Assembly: GCF_001543325.1 (NCBI RefSeq)
Contig: NZ_CP013355.1
Location: 558,001-622,000 of the forward strand
DNA length: 64,000 nucleotides
Reading direction: 5' to 3'
Origin: Lutibacter profundi
GTDB taxonomy: Bacteria > Bacteroidota > Bacteroidia > Flavobacteriales > Flavobacteriaceae
Part shown: piece by piece, positions 27,728 to 36,512 of the stretch
How positions within the stretch are numbered: position 1 is the stretch's first letter
Layout of the letters: each line of letters opens with the position of its first letter
Position numbers and translations under genes: made by a program
The notes under the pieces: model-generated
What the model was told of the DNA's origin: nothing
The model's input: only the letters and a program-made list of their open reading frames with translations
Databases searched by the model: none

Positions 27728-28402
27728 TTAAAATAATTTTTGAAGTAATTCGGGTAAGCTATCTATAATAAAAGTTGGGTTTACACTTTTTAATTGTTCT
27801 TTAGTATGTGCACCTGTAGTTACACCAATAGTAATTCCACATATTGCGTTTTTCCCTTCTTGAATATCTATAATTGAATCTCCAACTTTCACTACATTTC
27901 TAGCTTCAGAAATATGAAATAATTCCATCGCTTTATAAATCATATCCGCCTCTGGTCTCCCCTTTTCAACATCACTTGCAGTAATAAGTGCATCGTACTG
28001 GTTGCCTTCTTTCCAATTTAATTTATTTAATAATTGCAATGCTGTTTTTCTATTATAGCCAGTATTCAATGCTATTTTTACACCTCTTTCTTTTAGCTTC
28101 TTAAAAACCAATTCAGTTTCAGGAAATGTAGCAACTTCTAAATTCTGATATGTTATTTTTAATAGTTCAGAAAAATCATTAAAAATAGGTAATGACTCTA
28201 CTTCATTTTTTTTAGTTGAAGGTTGTGACGCTATAATATCTTTAATTGCTTGGTGTTTTTCTTTACCGGCTCCGTGCAATAACACTTCTTCTAAAGAAAA
28301 ATTATAGCCAAATTTATTGATGCTTTTTTGCAATGTTTTATAAACTACATTATTTTCATTAATAGTAGTTCCTGCCATATCAAACACAATCAGTTGAATC
28401 AT
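27728..28402 (-). CDS. Phosphonatase-like HAD hydrolase
   Basis: A 224-residue HAD-superfamily hydrolase. The nucleophile motif is VFDMAGTTINENN (DxAGT, the phosphonatase-type variant of DxDGT), and the third motif is VVKVGDSIIDIQEGKNA. Cap residues EVLLHGAGKEKHQAI resemble PhnX-like proteins (TIGR03351 type), which are thought to split C-P or phosphoester bonds. It lies between the DUF5690 transporter gene (52 bp upstream) and the FAD oxidoreductase. The substrate is not deducible. Phosphonoacetaldehyde hydrolase proper uses a cap lysine that I cannot assign with certainty here. Confidence 0.8.
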   Translation of the reverse strand: MIQLIVFDMAGTTINENNVVYKTLQKSINKFGYNFSLEEVLLHGAGKEKHQAIKDIIASQPSTKKNEVESLPIFNDFSELLKITYQNLEVATFPETELVFKKLKERGVKIALNTGYNRKTALQLLNKLNWKEGNQYDALITASDVEKGRPEADMIYKAMELFHISEARNVVKVGDSIIDIQEGKNAICGITIGVTTGAHTKEQLKSVNPTFIIDSLPELLQKLF

Positions 28403-28454
28403 TATTTAGTTATTTTATTAATAAGTTTAATTTAAAATGTAGTTTTTAATATTC

Positions 28455-29732
28455 TTAAGCCATTTGAATTTCAATACTTGCTACTTCCTTGTTTTTTTTA
28501 TTCTTTTTAATGAAATATACCAAAGACATTATGGTGATAAGAATCCCTGAAACTGAAATTATATAAGTTCCATAAGTAAAAAATTGCAACCACGAAAGTG
28601 ATGGCTGCCCAAAATTTTTATACAATAAAATGAACATGCTTCCTAAATATCCGAATGAATCTGCTATATAAATTAAAAATCCAGAGTTTCCTTTAATTTT
28701 AAAAACTGCAACCATTCTATCGAAGAAAATACAACCAAAAGGCACATAACAACTATACAATCCAAACCCCGTAAGTATCATCCAAACAAAAGGTGAAATA
28801 ACTTGAATTTGAAATAACCAAGTACTAATTCCAATAAGGATTGTTCCAAAAAGTAATACGTAATGGTACATTAAAAACGCTTTCATGTTATTTTTAACAA
28901 ATCCTAGCGAACCTAATATTACCAAAACGGCTATTGCTATTGGAATTTCGGCAGTAGTATAAACGCTTGCGTTGCCTTGATAGCCTAGCGCATCCCAAAG
29001 TTCACGAGCAAAATTATCTCTAAAATCTCTAAATGCAGTAAGTGAGGTGTAAAATAACACCAGTATAATTATTGGAAAAGCAAATTTTAAAAATAATTTT
29101 TTTCGCTCTTTAGGAGACATAGGAACCCGTTTTGTTTTTAATTTTTGATCCTCTTTATCTGGTTTTGGTAGTTTTTCAAGTAAAAAAGTAAAAAATAAAA
29201 AGGGTAAAATAAATAACGAACCTGTTACAAAAGGCATCCAATATTCTGAAATATGCCAATTATCCATTATATATTTACCAATAGTTTTTACAAACCCTGA
29301 TGAAACTATAAAACTTGAACTTAAAGCAACTCCTAAAATTTCTGTAAAACGTCTTCCTTCTAAATAGGAGAATACAATTCCCCAAACCATACCAAGAGGC
29401 AATCCATTTAAAAACATAAAAATAATATTGTAGGGCTTTGGTGTAATGGCAAATAAAAGCAAGGCTAATTCAGCAATAAAAATCATTATCACTAAAAACA
29501 AACCTCTTCTTTTTGGTTTTAATTCAGAAATAACTTTAATTCCAATAAATTTTGAAAGCATATAGCCTAAAACTTGGAAAATAATCAACAATATTTTATA
29601 ATCTATCCCCCAATAAGAAATAGCTTCAAATGTTGCAATGGTAAAAGGTTTACGAAAAGCATACATGCAAAAATACACACCAAAAGAGGCTATTACGGCA
29701 TGTATTATATTGTATAATTTAGATTTTGACAT
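28455..29732 (-). CDS. MFS-type transporter, DUF5690 family
   Basis: A 425-residue inner-membrane protein with about 12 hydrophobic helices. The start SKSKLYNIIHAVIASFGVYFCMYAFRKPFTIATF and the loop ISELKPKRRGLFL fit the DUF5690 branch of the major facilitator superfamily. ATG 29732 is chosen over an upstream GTG at 29759. The position between the phosphatase-superfamily gene and the HAD hydrolase suggests import of the product released in the periplasm, which is inference. Confidence 0.78.
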   Translation of the reverse strand: MSKSKLYNIIHAVIASFGVYFCMYAFRKPFTIATFEAISYWGIDYKILLIIFQVLGYMLSKFIGIKVISELKPKRRGLFLVIMIFIAELALLLFAITPKPYNIIFMFLNGLPLGMVWGIVFSYLEGRRFTEILGVALSSSFIVSSGFVKTIGKYIMDNWHISEYWMPFVTGSLFILPFLFFTFLLEKLPKPDKEDQKLKTKRVPMSPKERKKLFLKFAFPIIILVLFYTSLTAFRDFRDNFARELWDALGYQGNASVYTTAEIPIAIAVLVILGSLGFVKNNMKAFLMYHYVLLFGTILIGISTWLFQIQVISPFVWMILTGFGLYSCYVPFGCIFFDRMVAVFKIKGNSGFLIYIADSFGYLGSMFILLYKNFGQPSLSWLQFFTYGTYIISVSGILITIMSLVYFIKKNKKNKEVASIEIQMA

Positions 29733-29801
29733 ATAGAAATTCAAAAAAAACAAACCCACCGCATAAAAATAGTAATGTGATGGATTTGAAACACTGAGAA
29801 A

Positions 29802-30896
29802 TTAGTGTGTAATTGAAATAATTGGTGTTCCTAAATTGCTTTCTTTACTATCAACACCAATAATTTTTAAGATAGTTTCAGCAATTTGGTTGGTGTAAAT
29901 TTGTGGGGAATTTTCAATTTCTCCTTTTGCTTCAATGTTAGGTCCTAATACTGCTAACCAAGTTTCATTAGCCTGTTTAACATCTTTTCCATGGCTTGTC
30001 CATAATGATTCTGGTTCGGCACCAACACCTCTACCGTGATCTGTTGTAATTATAAAATACGTATTGTCTTTATAAAAAGCATCATTTTGAACATAATTCC
30101 ATAAATCTTCAATCATAGTATCTGTAGTATACAAAGATTTTATGTACATATCAAAAAGTCCACCGTGAGCAAAATCATCCGTTTCACCATAAGCTATGTA
30201 CACTATTTTTGGATGATTTTTCTTAATATATTCTTTCGCATAGTGATGCGTAAACATATCCAACCTAACCGATTCCCAAATAATGGGAGCTTGTCTCTGG
30301 GTTTCATTTAAAAAGATTTCTCTTTCAGTTAAATGATTACCTGTTGCATTCATATAACCCGCATTTACAGGAACGCCACTTCTTTTATCATTAATAATAT
30401 ATGGAAAAACATCCCAGCTAGCAAAAGCTGCAACTTTGTTTTTATATTGAGGTTGTTGGTTTAATGTTTCTAAAATAGTTACATTCTCATTATAAATTTT
30501 ACTGTTACTTGTAATGTGTTCATCATCTGCTTGTCCTGTTAAAATTTCGTTATAACCAGGGTATGAAAACACCATGTTATTGGTTAAATTAACAAAACTA
30601 TTTTTAGTTCTATTTCCATAAATTTGTCCTTTTTCAACTAAAGTACTCCAAAAAAAAGGCATTAATTTTTTTCGTTTTTCTTCTAGCGTTTTCCCTCCAA
30701 ACTTTTTTAAAAGTTCTTCTTTTTTATGTGTGTACTTTTTGTTGTCTAGTAGAATTGTATCTATACCTGTAAATACTTCTTGCCATCTTACCCCATCTAA
30801 AGTGATAAGAATAACATTTGGCGTTTTTGTTACTTCTTGCGCATATATACTTCCAAAAAATAGCAATAAAAAATGGCTTAATATTATTTTTTTCAT
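29802..30896 (-). CDS. Secreted alkaline-phosphatase-superfamily phosphodiesterase/phosphatase
   Basis: A 364-residue enzyme with a signal peptide (LLLFFGSIYAQ, about residues 8-20). Metal-site motifs of the AP superfamily are visible: NVILITLDGVRWQEVF at the start, FSYPGYNEILTG (nucleophile region), AYGETDDFAHGG and ITTDHGRG. It would act in the periplasm on organophosphates or phosphonate esters. It is 99 bp downstream of susD and 69 bp upstream of the transporter in transcript order. The precise substrate is unknown. Confidence 0.82.
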   Translation of the reverse strand: MKKIILSHFLLLFFGSIYAQEVTKTPNVILITLDGVRWQEVFTGIDTILLDNKKYTHKKEELLKKFGGKTLEEKRKKLMPFFWSTLVEKGQIYGNRTKNSFVNLTNNMVFSYPGYNEILTGQADDEHITSNSKIYNENVTILETLNQQPQYKNKVAAFASWDVFPYIINDKRSGVPVNAGYMNATGNHLTEREIFLNETQRQAPIIWESVRLDMFTHHYAKEYIKKNHPKIVYIAYGETDDFAHGGLFDMYIKSLYTTDTMIEDLWNYVQNDAFYKDNTYFIITTDHGRGVGAEPESLWTSHGKDVKQANETWLAVLGPNIEAKGEIENSPQIYTNQIAETILKIIGVDSKESNLGTPIISITH

Positions 30897-30995
30897 ATTG
30901 TTGTTTTAAATTTATGTGAAGAAGTACCCTAAAATAATTGAATTTTACGATACTTCATATTAAAATAAAGCGTTCGTTTTAAAAAATTAATTTAC

Positions 30996-32438
30996 TTATT
31001 TTTCCCACCAACCTTTTACGTTTATATCATCACTACCCATTTTACTAACTGCGTTTTGATAGTTTTCAGTATTTAAAGTTTGCTCATTATCAGGATATAA
31101 AAACCGAACTGGTACTTGATTGTTGTTCACATTATCCTGTCCAGGGACAATAAATGAAGGAAATCCTGTTCTTCTAAAATCATACCAACTCTCTAGTCCT
31201 ACTAAAAAAGAAGCCAACCATTTTTGAGTCATAATAGTTTCTAAACCACCATCATAAGCTACACCTTCTTGAGATAAATAGGTTTCAAAATCTTGACTTG
31301 TATTCCAATATTCAAATGAAGCAATCACACCATTTTCATAGAATGTTTTAGCATCTTCTAAAATAAACCCTTTTTGAGCGGCTTCAGCTAAAATAAATTG
31401 AACTTCAGCATATTGCATTAAAGGCGCTTCTACAGCATCTGGAGCATCATAAAAAAACGATTGATTTAATCTAGAAACATTATTAGCACCACCATTAAAT
31501 GTTGAAGCATTATCTTCACTTAAACCATTTAGCATACCCGCAAATAAATTGGGGTCATCTTCTTTATTATCTGTTGGTTGAAACCAGCTAAACAATCTGT
31601 TATCTTCAAAATCTTTTAATAGTGTTTCGCTCGTTTTACTTAATCTATGCTCATCAAAACCGCCAATTCTGCCAATACTTATTGGCCAAGAATCTACTTG
31701 ACTGTTTGCTGCATATTTTAACACCGCATTATCTGCATTACTAGTAAAAATCATACCTTCTGTAACAATTTGTCGTATTTCAGCACTCACATCTTTACGC
31801 TTAGAAACACGCATTAAATATCTCAATCTTAATGAGTTTGTTAATTTTCTCCATTTCAAAAGGTCTCCATTGTAAAGTAAATCTCCACCAAGTATTGGTT
31901 GTCCTTGTTCTAATAATGTTTCAGCGGTAACTAAATCGGCTAAAACACCTGTATATATCTCTTCTTGGCTATCATAAACTGGTGTGAAATTGCCATCAGT
32001 TTGTCCTTTTATAGCTTCAGAAAAAGGTACATCTCCCCAATTATCAGTTAAGTTTGAATAAATCCAAGATCTTAATACAAGTGCAATACCTTCATAACTT
32101 GTATTTTTAGAGGTTTCATTTCTACTAATTTGAAGAATTTGTTCTATTTCAGAAAGATTTCCGTAATAATGATTCCATAAACCACTTTCAGAACCCCAAT
32201 CGTATCTATCAAATCCTGTGAAATTAATTTTTGCTGTAAGTTGTGAAACTATATTTCCATTATTCCAACCTGTTAATGCATTTCTACTAACCGTACTTGA
32301 AATTACTGTTGACAATAATAAATTTGGAGTAACTACTTCTGGTTGGTTAGGGTTCGTATTAATTGCTTCAAAATCGTTTGTACAATTACTAAGCAATAGC
32401 AATACTGAAATTAAAAATAAAAAATTATATTTTTTCAT
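30996..32438 (-). CDS. SusD/RagB family outer-membrane lipoprotein
   Basis: Surface substrate-binding lipoprotein that partners the SusC transporter. A lipoprotein signal, FLFLISVLLLLSNC (lipobox near residue 18), is followed by SusD features: NPNQPE, TPNLLLSTV, and a helical TPR-like body. The C-terminal LVGLESWYDFRRTGFPSF motif is nearly universal in SusD homologues. ATG 32438 is preferred over an upstream in-frame ATG at 32471, because it places the signal peptide at the N-terminus. The gene follows susC by 19 bp. Confidence 0.92.
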   Translation of the reverse strand: MKKYNFLFLISVLLLLSNCTNDFEAINTNPNQPEVVTPNLLLSTVISSTVSRNALTGWNNGNIVSQLTAKINFTGFDRYDWGSESGLWNHYYGNLSEIEQILQISRNETSKNTSYEGIALVLRSWIYSNLTDNWGDVPFSEAIKGQTDGNFTPVYDSQEEIYTGVLADLVTAETLLEQGQPILGGDLLYNGDLLKWRKLTNSLRLRYLMRVSKRKDVSAEIRQIVTEGMIFTSNADNAVLKYAANSQVDSWPISIGRIGGFDEHRLSKTSETLLKDFEDNRLFSWFQPTDNKEDDPNLFAGMLNGLSEDNASTFNGGANNVSRLNQSFFYDAPDAVEAPLMQYAEVQFILAEAAQKGFILEDAKTFYENGVIASFEYWNTSQDFETYLSQEGVAYDGGLETIMTQKWLASFLVGLESWYDFRRTGFPSFIVPGQDNVNNNQVPVRFLYPDNEQTLNTENYQNAVSKMGSDDINVKGWWEK

Positions 32439-32457
32439 TGTTCTATTATTTTTATTA

Positions 32458-35400
32458 TTAAAATTTAACATTTAAATTAAATCCGTAACTTTTTGAACTT
32501 GGAGTTGCCATATCTTCAACACCGGGTACTACTGTGCCTCCGTTAAAAGATAAAGTTTCAGGATCAAAATGCTTATTTTCTGTCCATAAGGCTAAGTTTC
32601 TTCCAACTACTGAAAGCGTAATAGCTTCAAATGGTGTTTTATGAATTAATTTTGATGGTATTTGGTAGCTTAATTTAACCTCTCTTAGTTTTAAAAATGA
32701 AGCGTCAAACATACCTACTTCTTCATTCCCTCTATTATATTTCCACCAGTAGTAATCTCTACCGCTTAATCTAACATCATTAGGTCTGTATGAACCATCT
32801 GCATTTTGAATAACACCTTCTGAAATAATTCCATCTTCACGTCCTACAACTGTAAAATCCATCATACCTGAAGTACCTCCAATTAAAACTGTTCTAGAAT
32901 TTACAACACCACCTTGTCTCCAATCAAACAAAACACCCAACTCAAAACCTTTGTAAGAAAATGTATTTTGAAAACCTAACATAAAATCAGGATTAACATT
33001 TCCTAGTTTTTTAAGATTTGGATCACGTAAGGAAAATCCACTTTCATTATGAATTACTTGTCCGTAAAATTCACTATTAGGGTCATTAACTTCCACAAAA
33101 CCAGTACCGTAAACATCTCCAACTCTACCACCCACTTTGGCTAATACTTGAATGTAGTTTTCTGAAACTTGGTAAGTATCTAAACCATCAATTAATTTTT
33201 TAACAGTTCCTCTATTACTTGAAAAATTTACAGCGGTATTCCATTTAAAACTATTTTTTAATTTTAGAGGAGTTGCATTAAGCACTATTTCTATCCCTTT
33301 ATTTTCAATTTCACCTGCATTAATAATTCTTGATTGAAACCCTGAAGTTATTGAAACTGGCAACTCTAAAATTTGGTTTTTAACACTTGATTTGTAATAC
33401 GTTACATCCAACCCTACGCTACCACTAAACAAACGTATGTCTGCTCCAAACTCATAAGATTGAGATTCTTCTGGTTTTAAATTTTCATTTTTCAATATTG
33501 AAGAAGCACTTACACGTTGTTCACTTCCAAATGGTTCGTCAAAAGAAAACGTATTTCTTAAGTTATATGCATTTGTATCGTTCCCTACAATAGCCCAACC
33601 TGCTCTTACTTTTGCAAATGAAATTACTGAAGGAAGCTCAACCATATCCGATACAATGGCACTAAGACCAACTGATGGATAAAAATAAGAGTTGTTATTT
33701 TTAGGTAAAGTACTAGACCAGTCGTTTCTTCCAGTAATATCTAAGAATAAGAAATTTTTGTAGGATACATTTATAAATGCATACAAGCTATTTACTGTTT
33801 TAGTATCGTCAAATTGAGTTTTAGATAAAGGTTCAGCGGCATTTTGAAAGTTAAATATCCCTGGAACGGATAATGAATTAGCACTAATTCTTCGATATCT
33901 ATTTTCTTCTTTTCTATGATTTCCTCCAAATGAAGTTCCTAGTTGAAAATCTTCATTTATTTTTTTACTATATGAAAGTAAGAAATCTGTATTTTGTTCT
34001 TTTGAATAAATCATATCTTCACGATATTGACCATTTGCAAAACGTTGTGTACTAAATGCACGTTTACTAACTCTTAAATCGTTACCATAATCCATCCCTG
34101 ATCTTAACATCAATGTTAAATCATCAGTAAGGTTTATATCAACTTTAACATTTCCTATAATACGATCTTTATCAAATGCATTGGTATTTTCAAACATGGT
34201 AAAGTAAGGATTGTCATGCCAGTTATAATTGTAATTAAACTGCTGAAGTCCTTCTAAACCAGGTTGCCAATAGTCTTTTAAAGAGTTCATATCTATTTGA
34301 CGTCCAAACCAAACCCATAAATACATAATATTTTCTGTACCATAAGAGTTATTAGGTCTGTTTTTACTATTACTGTTAATATAATTTACAGATGACGATA
34401 CCTTTAACCATTCCTTTAGTTTATAAGAGCCGTTAAAAGCGTATGTTCTTCTGTTATAATCTGTGTTTGGTAATATCCCCTCATTTTGTAAATCTGTATA
34501 AGAAATTCTTAAATTACCATCTTCATTACCACCAGTTACAGCAACATTTGTAGTTATAGTGTAACCTGTTTTAAAAAAATCTTTAATATTGTTGGGTCTA
34601 GATATCCAAGGAGTTGCAGTTGCTTCATCTGTAAAATTACCATTTTCATCTCTTGGTCTTACTGCAAAATCACCTGCTCTTAAACCACTAGATGTTGGAC
34701 TGTCATGTTGCACCACTAATCTACCATCAAGCCTAGGCCCCCAGCTTTCATCAATATTATCATTAGTTCCGCCACCAAAACCATCAAAAAATTCAAATTC
34801 ACCACCTGCACCTTGACCGTATTCATTCTGATATTTTGGGATTCTAAGTGCCGATTCAAAAGTAACATTCTGGTTGTATGTTACCCCAATTCCTCTACTT
34901 CCTTTACCTGTTTTAGTTGTAATTAAAATTACACCGTTTGAACCACGTGAACCATAGAGAGCTGTTGCATTTGGTCCTTTTAAAATAGTCATAGATTCTA
35001 CATCATCAGGGTTAATATCCTGTGCACCGTTACCGTAATCTGTTTCTAAATTCCCTTCCGATCTATTACTAATAGTGTTGTTGTTAATTGGAATACCATC
35101 TACCACAAATAACGGAGAATTTTGTCCTGGAATTAAAGACCCTTCACCTCTAATGGTAATTAATGATGTAGATCCAACTCCTGAGCTACCTCCAACAACT
35201 TGTACACCTGCAGACCTACCTGAAAGTGAATTCGTAATGTTTGTTTCTCTTGCTGAAGTCATTTCTTCTCCTTTTAGTTCTTGAGCTGCATAGGTTAACG
35301 CTTTTGTTTCTCTTTTTATACCTAATGCAGTAATCATAACTTCCTCTAATGCTTCAGATGAAGCTTCTAAAATTATACGGCCTAAATCTAACACTTGATT

Positions 35401-35673
35401 TTGTACTAAATTTACCGATATAACTTTATCACTATAACCCATAAAGGTTATTAGTAATTCATAACTTCCTGGTTTTACCCCAGAAATTTGAAATTTCCCA
35501 TCAAAATCTGATGTAGTACCATAATCTGTACTTTTTAGATAAATTGTAGCTCCGGGTAACGGAGAACCTGAATCTAGAATAACACCTTTTATTGTTGCTG
35601 AGCCATTCTGAGCGAATACACTTGATGCGACAAAAAATAGCATCAAATAAATGTAATTAGTTAGTTGTTTCAT
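32458..35673 (-). CDS. SusC/RagA family TonB-dependent outer-membrane transporter
   Basis: A 1071-residue TonB-dependent receptor. Layout: signal peptide (MLFFVASSVFAQ), carboxypeptidase-like beta-sandwich (about 25-105), then the SusC plug with ITNSLSGRSAGVQV, TIRGEGSL and the family signature PLFVVDGIPINN near residue 200. A 22-strand-type barrel ends in an aromatic-terminated strand, YGFNLNVKF. It is the first gene of the minus-strand locus, so substrate enters the periplasm here and is then worked on by the phosphatase-superfamily enzyme. The size of the cargo (oligomer or lipid head group) is unknown. Confidence 0.95.
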   Translation of the reverse strand: MKQLTNYIYLMLFFVASSVFAQNGSATIKGVILDSGSPLPGATIYLKSTDYGTTSDFDGKFQISGVKPGSYELLITFMGYSDKVISVNLVQNQVLDLGRIILEASSEALEEVMITALGIKRETKALTYAAQELKGEEMTSARETNITNSLSGRSAGVQVVGGSSGVGSTSLITIRGEGSLIPGQNSPLFVVDGIPINNNTISNRSEGNLETDYGNGAQDINPDDVESMTILKGPNATALYGSRGSNGVILITTKTGKGSRGIGVTYNQNVTFESALRIPKYQNEYGQGAGGEFEFFDGFGGGTNDNIDESWGPRLDGRLVVQHDSPTSSGLRAGDFAVRPRDENGNFTDEATATPWISRPNNIKDFFKTGYTITTNVAVTGGNEDGNLRISYTDLQNEGILPNTDYNRRTYAFNGSYKLKEWLKVSSSVNYINSNSKNRPNNSYGTENIMYLWVWFGRQIDMNSLKDYWQPGLEGLQQFNYNYNWHDNPYFTMFENTNAFDKDRIIGNVKVDINLTDDLTLMLRSGMDYGNDLRVSKRAFSTQRFANGQYREDMIYSKEQNTDFLLSYSKKINEDFQLGTSFGGNHRKEENRYRRISANSLSVPGIFNFQNAAEPLSKTQFDDTKTVNSLYAFINVSYKNFLFLDITGRNDWSSTLPKNNNSYFYPSVGLSAIVSDMVELPSVISFAKVRAGWAIVGNDTNAYNLRNTFSFDEPFGSEQRVSASSILKNENLKPEESQSYEFGADIRLFSGSVGLDVTYYKSSVKNQILELPVSITSGFQSRIINAGEIENKGIEIVLNATPLKLKNSFKWNTAVNFSSNRGTVKKLIDGLDTYQVSENYIQVLAKVGGRVGDVYGTGFVEVNDPNSEFYGQVIHNESGFSLRDPNLKKLGNVNPDFMLGFQNTFSYKGFELGVLFDWRQGGVVNSRTVLIGGTSGMMDFTVVGREDGIISEGVIQNADGSYRPNDVRLSGRDYYWWKYNRGNEEVGMFDASFLKLREVKLSYQIPSKLIHKTPFEAITLSVVGRNLALWTENKHFDPETLSFNGGTVVPGVEDMATPSSKSYGFNLNVKF

Positions 35674-36258
35674 TAGCCAAATAAATTGATATTTTAATAT
35701 TAGTTAAAAATTATACCGCAAAATTGACTAAATATTCACTATGAGTAAACTTTTTTATGTTATTGAATGATTATTATAACTTTCAATAAGAGTTAATTAA
35801 ATGTTAATAAAACTTGATAGATTAATAAAATATTATGTAATATTTCAAATTTAAACTATCTCTAGTTTACAAAATTCAATTCATTTATGAGGTATTTCGC
35901 AGTACGTATGTAAAAAAGATACTATTATATTTCACAAATTTTCCTGCTCTAAAAGTGCGTTTTTAAAATAATGAGAAATTTTATTTTAACATCTCTCTAA
36001 AAATTTTAATCGAATCTATACCTTTGAAAATCTCTCATTAAAAAATAACTGAAATTTTATACTTCATGTACAATTCTCCTCTTCTAATCTATTTTAAAAA
36101 AGAAAAGTTATTGCTATGGTTTCAAAAAGTAATTTTTTAAGCTTAATTATCAAATAAGTATGCTACATAGAAATATTTTGTACTTTAACAAAATTGAAGT
36201 ATTAACTTCAAAAAATTAAAAATAACGTATTACAACAACTTATTTTTAGGCAAAATAA
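35674..36258. other. Divergent intergenic region
   Basis: 585 bp of AT-rich DNA between susC (minus) and the small reading frames before the molybdopterin oxidoreductase (plus). Promoters for both directions must lie here, but I see no unambiguous TAnnTTTG/TTG pair. No long inverted repeat, tRNA or readable gene remnant was noticed. Confidence 0.5.
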
Positions 36259-36339
36259 ATGATGTTAACATCTCAAATTACACCTACTGAAGTTCAAATA
36301 GCTCAACTAAAAAAGAATACTAAAACAAACCTATTGTGA
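36259..36339 (+). CDS. Very small upstream reading frame (26 aa), uncertain
   Basis: ATG 36259 to TGA 36339, with an alternative ATG at 36262. Its TGA overlaps the next ATG as TGATG. It begins MLTSQITPTEVQIAQLKK. It could be a leader peptide or the start of a decayed gene. Unrecognised. Confidence 0.25.
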   Translation: MMLTSQITPTEVQIAQLKKNTKTNLL

Positions 36340-36512
36340 TGCTTAACATTTTAAAATTTAAAAAGTACTCTACAACAAATGAAACAGAACAAGAAGCTTC
36401 TGTTATCCATTTTTTAAATATGATTACTGTATCTGAATATCAAAAAATAGTAACTAACCGCTCTATTGCTTTAGAATATGTTGGTTTAATTGCTTGTAAA
36501 ACTACACTGTAA
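36339..36512 (+). CDS. Small reading frame (57 aa) coupled to the molybdoenzyme gene, uncertain
   Basis: ATG 36339 to TAA 36512. It overlaps the TGA of the preceding short frame (TGATG) and its own TAA overlaps the start of the molybdopterin oxidoreductase (TAATG). It contains ASVIHFLNMITVSEYQKIV. Unrecognised. The chained overlaps suggest translational coupling, but a broken gene in two frames is equally possible. Confidence 0.35.
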   Translation: MLNILKFKKYSTTNETEQEASVIHFLNMITVSEYQKIVTNRSIALEYVGLIACKTTL

